Shown here: piece by piece, positions 13,403-19,013 of the stretch | Position numbering within the stretch: the stretch's first letter is position 1 | How the letters are laid out: every line of letters begins with the position of its first letter | Assembly: GCA_041563315.1 (NCBI GenBank) | Contig: JBFFNE010000057.1 | Location: 1 to 19,013 of the forward strand | DNA length: 19,013 nucleotides | Source: JBFEYJ01 sp041563315 | GTDB taxonomy: Bacteria; Pseudomonadota; Gammaproteobacteria; Thiohalomonadales; Thiohalomonadaceae | Reading direction: 5' to 3' | The notes under the pieces: model-generated | Told to the model about the DNA's origin: nothing | The model's input: the letters and a program-made list of their open reading frames with translations, nothing else | Databases searched by the model: none | Translations under genes and position numbers: made by a program

Positions 13403-13481
13403 CAAGTGGCGCGTGGCAAGTGACAAGTAACAAGCTGCATGGCGCTTTCACTTGTGACTTTCCACGGGGGACTGGGGACTT
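13401..13481. repeat. Heptanucleotide-period repeat and imperfect hairpin before ruvC
   Basis: From 13401 the spacer reads in 7-base steps (GACAAGT, GGCGCGT, GGCAAGT, GACAAGT, AACAAGC, ...). It then continues as ACTTGTG, ACTTTCC, ACGGGGG, ACTGGGG, ACTTATG, ending on the ruvC start codon. The left half (13413-13434) and right half (13445-13465) form an imperfect inverted repeat. The element overlaps the ruvC ribosome site (GGGGAC), so it could affect ruvC translation. Confidence 0.65.
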
Positions 13482-13997
13482 ATGAGAATCCTGGGTATCG
13501 ACCCCGGTTCCCGTATCACCGGCTTTGGCCTGGTAGAGCAGGTGGAGGGTCGGCTGGTGTATGTGGAGAGCGGTTGTATTCGCGCTGGTGAGGGGGAGTT
13601 CGCCGGTCGGCTCAAGACCATCTATGATGGCCTGCGTGATATCGTCACGCTTTATGAACCGCAGGAGGTGGCGATTGAGCAGGTCTTTATGCACCGCAAT
13701 CCCGACTCCGCCCTTAAGCTTGGGCAGGCCCGTGGTGCTGCCATTTGCGCGGTGATGTCACTGGGTATGCGGGTTAGTGAGTACACACCGGCGGAGATTA
13801 AAAAGGCGACAGTAGGTAAGGGGAATGCCGCCAAGAGCCAGGTGCAGCACATGGTGCAGGCCCTGCTCAAGCTACCGGGAATGCCCCAGGAAGATGCCGC
13901 CGATGCGCTGGCGATCGCCTTATGCCACCACCATACCCGCCAGACTCTGAGCCATCTTGCCGGGGTGCGCGGGACACGGAGAGGACGATATCGATGA
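13482..13997 (+). CDS. ruvC: Holliday junction endonuclease RuvC
   Basis: 171 residues, near the E. coli 173. RuvC dimers cut four-way junctions symmetrically after RuvAB branch migration. The four catalytic acids fall at E. coli positions: Asp7 (GIDPGSR), Glu66 (AIEQVF), Asp138 and Asp141 (EDAADALA). The 14-residue C-terminal tail is Arg-rich. The ATG at 13482 has GGGGAC about 6 nt upstream. Its TGA overlaps the ruvA ATG (ATGA), so the two are translationally coupled. No consensus gammaproteobacterial LexA box was found upstream, so SOS control is not shown here. Confidence 0.98.
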   Translation: MRILGIDPGSRITGFGLVEQVEGRLVYVESGCIRAGEGEFAGRLKTIYDGLRDIVTLYEPQEVAIEQVFMHRNPDSALKLGQARGAAICAVMSLGMRVSEYTPAEIKKATVGKGNAAKSQVQHMVQALLKLPGMPQEDAADALAIALCHHHTRQTLSHLAGVRGTRRGRYR

Positions 13998-14593
13998 TTG
14001 GACGTTTGCGCGGGACGCTGGCGCTGAAACAGCCTCCGCTGCTGCTGGTTGATGTGAACGGGGTCGGCTACGAGGTAGAGGCACCCATGAGTACCTTCTA
14101 TCAGCTGCCTACGCTCGGTGACACGGTGGTGTTGCATACCCACCTGGTGGTGCGTGAGGATGCCCACCTGTTGTTTGGCTTTGCTTCCGAGTCCGAGCGG
14201 CGCCTGTTTCGTACCCTGATCAAGGTCAATGGGGTCGGGGCCAAGCTGGCTCTGACCATTCTCTCCGGTATCTCCGCCGACGAGTTCGCCCGCAGTGTGC
14301 AGGACAACGACACCGCCGCTTTGGTGCGCCTGCCCGGGGTCGGCAAGAAGACCGCCGAGCGCCTGATCGTGGAAATGCGTGATCGCCTCGCCGACTGGGA
14401 GGGGGGGGGATTTCCCGGTGCCGTCCCTGCCGCTGTTGCGCCGGCGACAGAGGGTACCCGTGATGCCATCAGCGCCCTGATTGCCCTCGGCTACAAACCG
14501 CCGGAGGCCAGCCGGCTGGTGAGCAAGGTGGAGACCGGTGGGCTTGCCAGCGAGGAGATCATCCGGGCGGCACTGAAACAGGCGGTGAAATAA
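13994..14593 (+). CDS. ruvA: Holliday junction-binding protein RuvA
   Basis: 199 residues (E. coli 203). RuvA tetramers clamp the junction and load RuvB. Domain I (about 1-62) ends with the acidic-pin residues Glu55-Asp56 (VREDAHLLFGF), as in E. coli. Domain II has two helix-hairpin-helix motifs (VNGVGAK, 78-84; PGVGKKTAERL, 114-124). A linker (about 134-155) leads to the RuvB-contacting domain III. The ATG at 13994 is chosen over 13922 because it begins the canonical MIGRLRG and couples to the ruvC stop. A run of nine G bases (14401-14409) encodes three Gly in the linker and is a potential slippage site. Confidence 0.98.
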   Translation: MIGRLRGTLALKQPPLLLVDVNGVGYEVEAPMSTFYQLPTLGDTVVLHTHLVVREDAHLLFGFASESERRLFRTLIKVNGVGAKLALTILSGISADEFARSVQDNDTAALVRLPGVGKKTAERLIVEMRDRLADWEGGGFPGAVPAAVAPATEGTRDAISALIALGYKPPEASRLVSKVETGGLASEEIIRAALKQAVK

Positions 14594-14673
14594 AGTGGCA
14601 AGTGACAAGATGTCGATCTTACCAATCATTACGGCTTGGCTTTTTCTTGCCACTTGTTACTTGTAACTGTTAA
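14594..14673. repeat. Second heptanucleotide repeat pair between ruvA and ruvB
   Basis: AGTGGCA, AGTGACA (14594-14607) on the left face the inverted heptads CTTGCCA, CTTGTTA, CTTGTAA, CTGTTAA (14646-14673). AAGTGGCAAG (14593-14602) and CTTGCCACTT (14646-14655) pair perfectly across 43 bases. The motif is the same as in the ruvC spacer: GTGGCAAGTGACAAG occurs in both. Confidence 0.65.
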
Positions 14674-14683
14674 AGGCATTTCC

Positions 14684-15751
14684 ATGATCGAAACCGACCG
14701 CCTGATCACCAGTACCCCCCTTAGCGAGGAGGACGCCCACGACCGCGCCATCCGGCCGAAGATGTTGGCCGATTATGTGGGGCAACAGGTGGTGTGCGAG
14801 CAGATGGATATTTTCATTAGCGCAGCGAAGAACCGAAGCGAAGCGCTGGATCATGTGCTGCTGTTCGGTCCGCCGGGCCTCGGCAAGACGACGCTGGGGC
14901 ACATTATCGCCAATGAGTTGGGGGTGAGTGTGCGCCAGACCTCGGGGCCGGTGCTTGAGCGCCCGGGAGACCTGGCGGCGTTGCTGACCAACCTCGAGCC
15001 TCACGATGTGTTGTTCGTCGATGAGATCCACCGACTTTCGCCGGTGGTGGAGGAGGTGCTCTACCCGGCGATGGAGGATTACCAGATCGACATCATGATT
15101 GGCGAGGGGCCCGCGGCCCGTTCGATCAAGCTCGATCTGCCGCCCTTTACCCTGGTCGGTGCGACTACCCGGGCCGGCATGCTGACCTCGCCGCTTCGTG
15201 ACCGTTTTGGCATTGTGCAACGGCTGGAGTTCTATTCAGTCGAGGAGCTGACCTCGATCGTCGAGCGTTCCGCCCGCATCCTCGGTGTGCTTGTTGATCC
15301 CAAGGGGGCGAGTGAGATCGCACGGCGCTCACGCGGCACCCCGCGTATCGCCAACCGCCTTTTGCGGCGGGTCCGCGATTATGCCGAGGTCAAGGCTGAC
15401 GGGAAGGTCTCTGCCGAGGTGGCGGCACGCGCCCTGGATATGCTTGACGTGGATGTGAACGGCTTCGACATGCTCGATCGCAAGCTCCTGCTGGCGATCA
15501 TCGAAAAGTTCGATGGTGGTCCGGTCGGCGTGGATAACCTTGCCGCCGCCATCGGTGAGGAGCGCGGCACCATTGAGGATGTGCTTGAGCCGTTCCTCAT
15601 TCAGCAAGGCTTTCTCATGCGTACCCGTAGTGGTCGCGTCGCCACCAACAGCGCCTATTTGCATTTCGGCTTCAGCCCTCCGGAGAGCAAGTCGCCACAG
15701 CGTCAGCGAGAGATAGAGCTCTTGGGCAATGGGACTGTTGCAGGTGAGTAA
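14684..15751 (+). CDS. ruvB: Holliday junction branch-migration ATPase RuvB
   Basis: 355 residues. RuvB is a AAA+ hexameric motor that drives branch migration with RuvA. Visible features: Walker A GPPGLGKTT (62-70), Walker B DEIH (113-116), sensor 1 GATTRAG (159-165), arginine finger Arg174 in LRDRFG (same number as E. coli), sensor 2 region RGTPRIANRLLRR, and the C-terminal winged helix with GGPVGVDNLAAAIGEERGTIEDV. The ATG at 14684 is chosen over 14636 because AAAGG stands 7 nt upstream and the earlier one lies inside the repeat spacer. It is separated from ruvA by the 90-bp repeat region but probably remains in the operon. Confidence 0.98.
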   Translation: MIETDRLITSTPLSEEDAHDRAIRPKMLADYVGQQVVCEQMDIFISAAKNRSEALDHVLLFGPPGLGKTTLGHIIANELGVSVRQTSGPVLERPGDLAALLTNLEPHDVLFVDEIHRLSPVVEEVLYPAMEDYQIDIMIGEGPAARSIKLDLPPFTLVGATTRAGMLTSPLRDRFGIVQRLEFYSVEELTSIVERSARILGVLVDPKGASEIARRSRGTPRIANRLLRRVRDYAEVKADGKVSAEVAARALDMLDVDVNGFDMLDRKLLLAIIEKFDGGPVGVDNLAAAIGEERGTIEDVLEPFLIQQGFLMRTRSGRVATNSAYLHFGFSPPESKSPQRQREIELLGNGTVAGE

Positions 15752-15769
15752 TTGCGACGGGGGACACAA

Positions 15770-16180
15770 TTGTTAAAGGAATTTATCTGGCCGGTGCGTG
15801 TCTATTACGAGGATACTGACCATGGCGGGGTGGTGTATTACGCCAACTACCTTAAGTTTATGGAACGCGCCCGTACCGAATGGCTGCGTAGCCTTGGCTT
15901 CGAACAGGACCGGCTCTCTGAAGAGGACGGACTGATTTTCGTCGTCCGCTCGGTAGCGTTGAAATACCATCGTCCGGCCCGGTTCAATGACCTGCTGCAG
16001 GTGAGCGCAGGAGTGATTAAATATGGTCGGGCCAGTATCGATTTTGAACAACAGGTGCGCCGCGAAAATGAGCTGTTGTGCGAAGGTGTGGTCAGGTTGG
16101 CCTCACTCGATGCCACGAATTTTCGTCCCCGGCCTGTCAGCCAACAACTGATTGATCGCCTGAATGAGGAGAGGCTATGA
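15770..16180 (+). CDS. ybgC: Acyl-CoA thioesterase YbgC (Tol-Pal associated, hot-dog fold)
   Basis: 136 residues (E. coli 134). A 4HBT hot-dog thioesterase that hydrolyses acyl-CoA and is conserved at the head of tol-pal operons, where it has been linked to phospholipid metabolism. The signature FIWPVRVYYEDTDHGGVVYYANY includes the catalytic Asp17 (E. coli Asp18), followed by FMERARTEWLR. The start is taken as TTG at 15770: GGGGGA (15759-15764) stands 5 nt before it and the length and N terminus then match the family. A TTG at 15752 would add six residues and has no ribosome site. No ATG or GTG is available upstream of the domain. The stop overlaps the tolQ ATG (ATGA). Confidence 0.95.
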   Translation: MLKEFIWPVRVYYEDTDHGGVVYYANYLKFMERARTEWLRSLGFEQDRLSEEDGLIFVVRSVALKYHRPARFNDLLQVSAGVIKYGRASIDFEQQVRRENELLCEGVVRLASLDATNFRPRPVSQQLIDRLNEERL

Positions 16181-16854
16181 CGACGGACATGTCCCTGTGG
16201 AGTCTGTTTGCCAACGCCAGTTTACTGGTGCAGCTGGTGATGCTGCTGCTGTTGGTGACCTCGATCTATTCATGGTCGGTGATTATTCAGAAGTCACGTC
16301 AGCTCAAGGGGGCGCGTGCCGCCGCCGTGACCTTTGAAAGCCGTTTTTGGTCTGGTATCGACCTGGTCGAGCTTTATCGCCAGATCAGTAAGCGCCAGGA
16401 GACACAGGAGGGACTGTCCAGCCTGTTTGAGGCCGGTTTCGGCGAATACGCCCGCCTGCGCAAGCAGGGGGGGCTGAAGGCGATGGATGTCGTCGAGGGC
16501 GCGCAGCGTTCCATGCGCGTCGCGCTCAGCCGTGAGATCGACCGGCTCGAGGCGAACCTGGCCTTCCTGGCCACGGTCGGCTCCACCAGCCCTTATATTG
16601 GTCTGTTTGGTACGGTGTGGGGGATCATGAACTCCTTCCGCGCCCTGGGCGGGGCACAGCACGCCACACTATCGATGGTGGCTCCGGGGATTGCCGAGGC
16701 ACTTATTGCCACTGCGATGGGGCTGTTTGCTGCCATACCGGCTGTGATTGCCTATAACCGTTTCTCCAACGAGGTGGAGCGGCTGGAAACCCGCTACGAG
16801 ACCTTCAAGGAAGAGTTCTCCACCTTGCTGCAACGACAGGTTCACGGCGGCTAG
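16177..16854 (+). CDS. tolQ: TolQ, inner-membrane proton-channel subunit of Tol-Pal
   Basis: 225 residues (E. coli 230), MotA/TolQ/ExbB family. Three transmembrane helices: about 16-37, 127-153 and 168-193, with a cytoplasmic loop (about 40-125) between the first two. Family motifs include LATVGSTSPYIGLFGTVWGIM (131-151) and GIAEALIATAMGLFAAIPAVIAYN (171-194). With TolR it forms the proton-driven motor that energises TolA during outer-membrane constriction at division. Translationally coupled to ybgC by a 4-bp overlap; GAGGAGAGG precedes the ATG. Confidence 0.98.
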   Translation: MTTDMSLWSLFANASLLVQLVMLLLLVTSIYSWSVIIQKSRQLKGARAAAVTFESRFWSGIDLVELYRQISKRQETQEGLSSLFEAGFGEYARLRKQGGLKAMDVVEGAQRSMRVALSREIDRLEANLAFLATVGSTSPYIGLFGTVWGIMNSFRALGGAQHATLSMVAPGIAEALIATAMGLFAAIPAVIAYNRFSNEVERLETRYETFKEEFSTLLQRQVHGG

Positions 16855-16872
16855 GCGGGCGACGGAAAGACG

Positions 16873-17307
16873 ATGGCTACCTGTAAAAAACGCCGCCTGA
16901 TGGGAGATATAAACGTCGTCCCTTATATCGACGTCATGTTGGTGTTGCTGGTGATTTTTATGATCACGGCGCCGATGCTTAGCCAGGGGGTGAAGGTAGA
17001 CCTGCCCCAGGCCAGTTCCCAGCCGATCCCGCAGGATGATCGTGAGCCTCTGGTGGTCTCCGTTGATGCCTCTGGCGCCTACTACCTCAGTCTGGGGTAT
17101 GACCCGCGGTCGGCATTGGATGCCGTGGATCTGCTCACGCAGCTCGATTCGGTGCTGAGGGCACAGCCAGGCGTGCCGGTTTACGTCAAGGGCGACCGTA
17201 ATGTGGCCTATGGCAAGGTGGTTGAACTGATGGCCTTGATACAGAGTGCGGGCGTACCCAGTGTTGGCCTGATGACCGAGGCACCCGAGGACCTGAATGA
17301 GCGTTGA
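16873..17307 (+). CDS. tolR: TolR, Tol-Pal motor subunit
   Basis: 144 residues (E. coli 142), ExbD/TolR family. A short cytoplasmic N terminus leads into one transmembrane helix (about 17-34). PYIDVMLVLLVIFMITAP carries the essential proton-path Asp (Asp20, equivalent to E. coli Asp23). A periplasmic domain follows (about 40-140), with VYVKGDRNVAYGKVVELMALIQSAGV. GGAAAG precedes the ATG, 18 bp after tolQ. The 3' end overlaps tolA by 11 bp. Confidence 0.98.
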   Translation: MATCKKRRLMGDINVVPYIDVMLVLLVIFMITAPMLSQGVKVDLPQASSQPIPQDDREPLVVSVDASGAYYLSLGYDPRSALDAVDLLTQLDSVLRAQPGVPVYVKGDRNVAYGKVVELMALIQSAGVPSVGLMTEAPEDLNER

Positions 17308-18118
17308 GCGGGAGTACCTGATCGGTTTTGCCGGGGCTGTGCTGATACATCTTGTGCTTGTCGGGTTCTTGTTCTTCAGTGTCAGCCGGGAGCCGGAGAC
17401 ACTGGACAGCCCGGTGGTAAAACCGGTGATCCAGGCGGTGGCCGTCAGCGAATCGGATGTAATGGAGCCGATGCGCCGCCGTCAAGCTCAGGAGGAGCTT
17501 CGTCAGCGGCGTCTTGAAGAGGAAAAACGGAGAGCGGCTGAAGAGGTGCTCCGTGCCGAGGAGGCAAAACGGCTGGCCGCTGAGGAGCAACAGCGTAAGG
17601 CCGCCGAGAAGGCCCGCCTGCTCAAGCAGAAAAAGAAGCAGGAGGCGGAGAAGGCCCGTGTGGCCGAGCAGGAGCGCCAGCGCAAGCTTGAGGCGGAGAA
17701 ACAGCGCCAAGCCGAGGAGGCGCGCAAGAAGGCGGAGGCTGAGCGAAAACGCCAGGAAACCGAAGATCGGTTGAAGCAGCAGATGGAGGCCGAGGCCGAG
17801 CGGCTTGCCGAGGAGCAGCAACGCTTTCGTCAGCAGCAGCTGTTGAGTGTGCGCCAGCAGTATGTGGCGGATATTACGAACAAGGTGGAGCGCAACTGGT
17901 TGCGCCCGACCGGAAGTCAGGGCAGTCACTGCCGGGTAATCATCCATCAGATCCCCGGCGGAGAGGTTATTGACGTGAGATTGACCGAGTGTGACGGGGA
18001 TGTGGCGTTCCAGCGTTCGGTGGAGGCGGCAGTACGCAAGGCCTCACCGCTGCCCAAGCCGTCGGATCCGGAAGTGTTTGATCGTGAAATTGAATTCGTA
18101 TTTGAGCCGAAAAAATGA
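17297..18118 (+). CDS. tolA: TolA, periplasm-spanning energy-transducing protein
   Basis: 273 residues, clearly shorter than E. coli TolA (421). Domain I is a single N-terminal TM helix (about 10-28) with the family Ser/His-containing pattern (LIHLVLVGFLFFS). Domain II (about 55-182) is a long Ala/Glu/Lys/Arg/Gln-rich helix with no Gly breaks. Domain III (about 185-273) is the globular TolA C-terminal fold with Cys212 and Cys232, which fit the conserved disulfide, and RNWLRP near its start. It joins the TolQR motor to Pal and TolB at the outer membrane. The compact domain II accounts for most of the size difference. The start overlaps tolR, and the stop overlaps the tolB start. Confidence 0.97.
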   Translation: MSVEREYLIGFAGAVLIHLVLVGFLFFSVSREPETLDSPVVKPVIQAVAVSESDVMEPMRRRQAQEELRQRRLEEEKRRAAEEVLRAEEAKRLAAEEQQRKAAEKARLLKQKKKQEAEKARVAEQERQRKLEAEKQRQAEEARKKAEAERKRQETEDRLKQQMEAEAERLAEEQQRFRQQQLLSVRQQYVADITNKVERNWLRPTGSQGSHCRVIIHQIPGGEVIDVRLTECDGDVAFQRSVEAAVRKASPLPKPSDPEVFDREIEFVFEPKK

Positions 18119-19013
18119 TGAAAAAATTCAGAAACCTGGTGTGGATTCCGCTGATGTTGCTGGTTGCGACAGCCGAGGCACGTCTGACCATTGAGATCAC
18201 TGGAGGGGTCGAGGGGGCGATGCCCATCGCGGTGGTGCCCTTCGGTGCAGTGGGTGCCGGTGGTGGCGAGCCCCCCGGGGTCGCTGCCATTGTTGCCGCG
18301 GATCTGGCCCGTAGCGGTCGTTTTGCCCCATTGGCGGCGGAGAAGTTGCCGGCCCGCCCGACCAATGGCAAGACAATCAATTTTGCCGCCTGGCGCGCTG
18401 CCGGGGTGGAAAACGTGGTGGTCGGGCAGGTGCAGCAGGAGGCGGGCGAAAAGTTGCTGGTGGAGTTTCAGCTGTTCGATGTGGTACGTGGAGTCCAGTT
18501 GACGGGGTATAGCATCCCCACCACGCCCGCGCGGTTGCGTCGGGTCGCGCATCAGATCAGCGATATCATTTATGAGAAGCTTACCGGCCAGCGCGGTGCT
18601 TTCAACACCCATGTCGCCTATGTCACGGTAGAGAAAACCGGCGAGCAGGAGCGTCGCTTCCGCCTGGCGGTGGCTGATGCCGACGGTTACAGCGAGCAGA
18701 TTATCCTCACCTCCAAACAGCCGTTGATGTCACCAGCCTGGTCGGCCGATGGAAACACTCTGGCCTACGTCTCCTTCGAAGAGGGGCGATCGATGGTCTA
18801 TGTGCAGGACATCGCTTCTGGCAAGCGTGAGGCTGTGGCTCGTTTCAAGGGGCTCAATAGCGCGCCGAGCTGGTCGCCTGATGGACGCCGCCTTGCCCTG
18901 ACCATGTCGCGCGATGGTAACCCGGAGATCTATCTCCTTGATCTGCAGAGCCAGGCGTTGATCCGGGTTACCAACAGCCCCTCCATCGATACTGAACCGG
19001 CTTGGGCGCCGGA
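18115..19013 (+). CDS. tolB: TolB, periplasmic propeller protein (3' end cut by window)
   Basis: 299 codons are visible of an expected 430 or so; the frame is open to the right edge. A signal peptide (about 1-22, MMKKF... ending in AEA) is followed by the N-terminal alpha/beta domain (about 25-160; IAVVPFGA, LARSGRF, VVVGQV, SDIIYEKLTG). The first blades of the propeller then appear: PAWSADGNTLAYVSFEEG, PSWSPDGRRLALTMSRDGNPEIYLLD and the start of EPAWAP. TolB binds Pal and the TolA C-terminal domain. Start chosen at the first of two tandem ATGs (18115, ATGATG), which overlaps the tolA stop; 18118 is equally possible. pal and cpoB would be expected next. Confidence 0.96.
   Translation, partial: MMKKFRNLVWIPLMLLVATAEARLTIEITGGVEGAMPIAVVPFGAVGAGGGEPPGVAAIVAADLARSGRFAPLAAEKLPARPTNGKTINFAAWRAAGVENVVVGQVQQEAGEKLLVEFQLFDVVRGVQLTGYSIPTTPARLRRVAHQISDIIYEKLTGQRGAFNTHVAYVTVEKTGEQERRFRLAVADADGYSEQIILTSKQPLMSPAWSADGNTLAYVSFEEGRSMVYVQDIASGKREAVARFKGLNSAPSWSPDGRRLALTMSRDGNPEIYLLDLQSQALIRVTNSPSIDTEPAWAP

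Noticed and set aside
13401..13481. CRISPR-like array before ruvC
   Set aside because: The repeats are 7 bases with no unique spacers; this is a short tandem/heptad repeat.
13403..13481. LexA (SOS) box for ruvC or ruvAB
   Set aside because: No CTG-N10-CAG palindrome with the expected A/T core was found in the ruvC, ruvA or ruvB upstream regions.
17186..17947. 253-codon Leu-rich frame antisense to tolA
   Set aside because: The Leu-rich pattern is the reverse complement of the Lys/Glu/Gln-rich tolA helix, not a membrane protein.

Overview
The window looks like a chromosomal segment of a gammaproteobacterium, probably a chemolithotroph of the Chromatiales or sulfur/iron-oxidiser type. This rests on three things. 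The right half has the classic gammaproteobacterial order yebC-ruvC-ruvA-ruvB-ybgC-tolQ-tolR-tolA-tolB, with catalytic residues at Escherichia coli numbering. The left half carries a Cyc2-type outer-membrane cytochrome-porin. Most genes have good Shine-Dalgarno sequences and moderately high GC. Lineage is inferred; no 16S or other marker is present.

Layout. Bases 1-294 are non-coding, GGA-rich and full of hairpins, and lead into nadA (quinolinate synthase, +). Next is a minus-strand island: a bacteriohemerythrin (1606-2052) and, 330 bp upstream of it, a fused monoheme cytochrome/porin of the Cyc2 family (2383-3684). A perfect FNR/Anr-type palindrome (3779-3792) lies between the cytochrome and a divergent small conserved hypothetical gene (3885-4280). 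Then, on the + strand, come an alpha/beta-hydrolase (4396-5049) and, 19 bp later, a 954-residue secreted protein (5069-7933). That protein joins a gluzincin-type metalloprotease domain, a TolB/PD40-like propeller and an Omp85-like outer-membrane barrel.

Bases 8117-12480 hold an eukaryote-like phosphosignalling cassette: a CHASE2-sensor Ser/Thr kinase, a PP2C phosphatase, an FHA protein with a degenerate second FHA-like half, and a single-FHA protein. From 12557 an extended -10 promoter appears to open the run yebC - ruvCAB - ybgC - tolQRAB, which continues past the right edge (tolB is cut at 19013). RuvAB/RuvC resolve Holliday junctions; YbgC and TolQRAB belong to the envelope-constriction Tol-Pal system.

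Points to follow up: the protease-propeller-Omp85 fusion with its lipase-like partner; the FNR box in front of a candidate Fe(II) oxidase and the nearby hemerythrin; heptanucleotide-period repeats that fill the spacers in the ruv cluster; and the GGA-rich, possibly CsrA-binding region before nadA. No tRNA, rRNA, insertion sequence or CRISPR array was seen.
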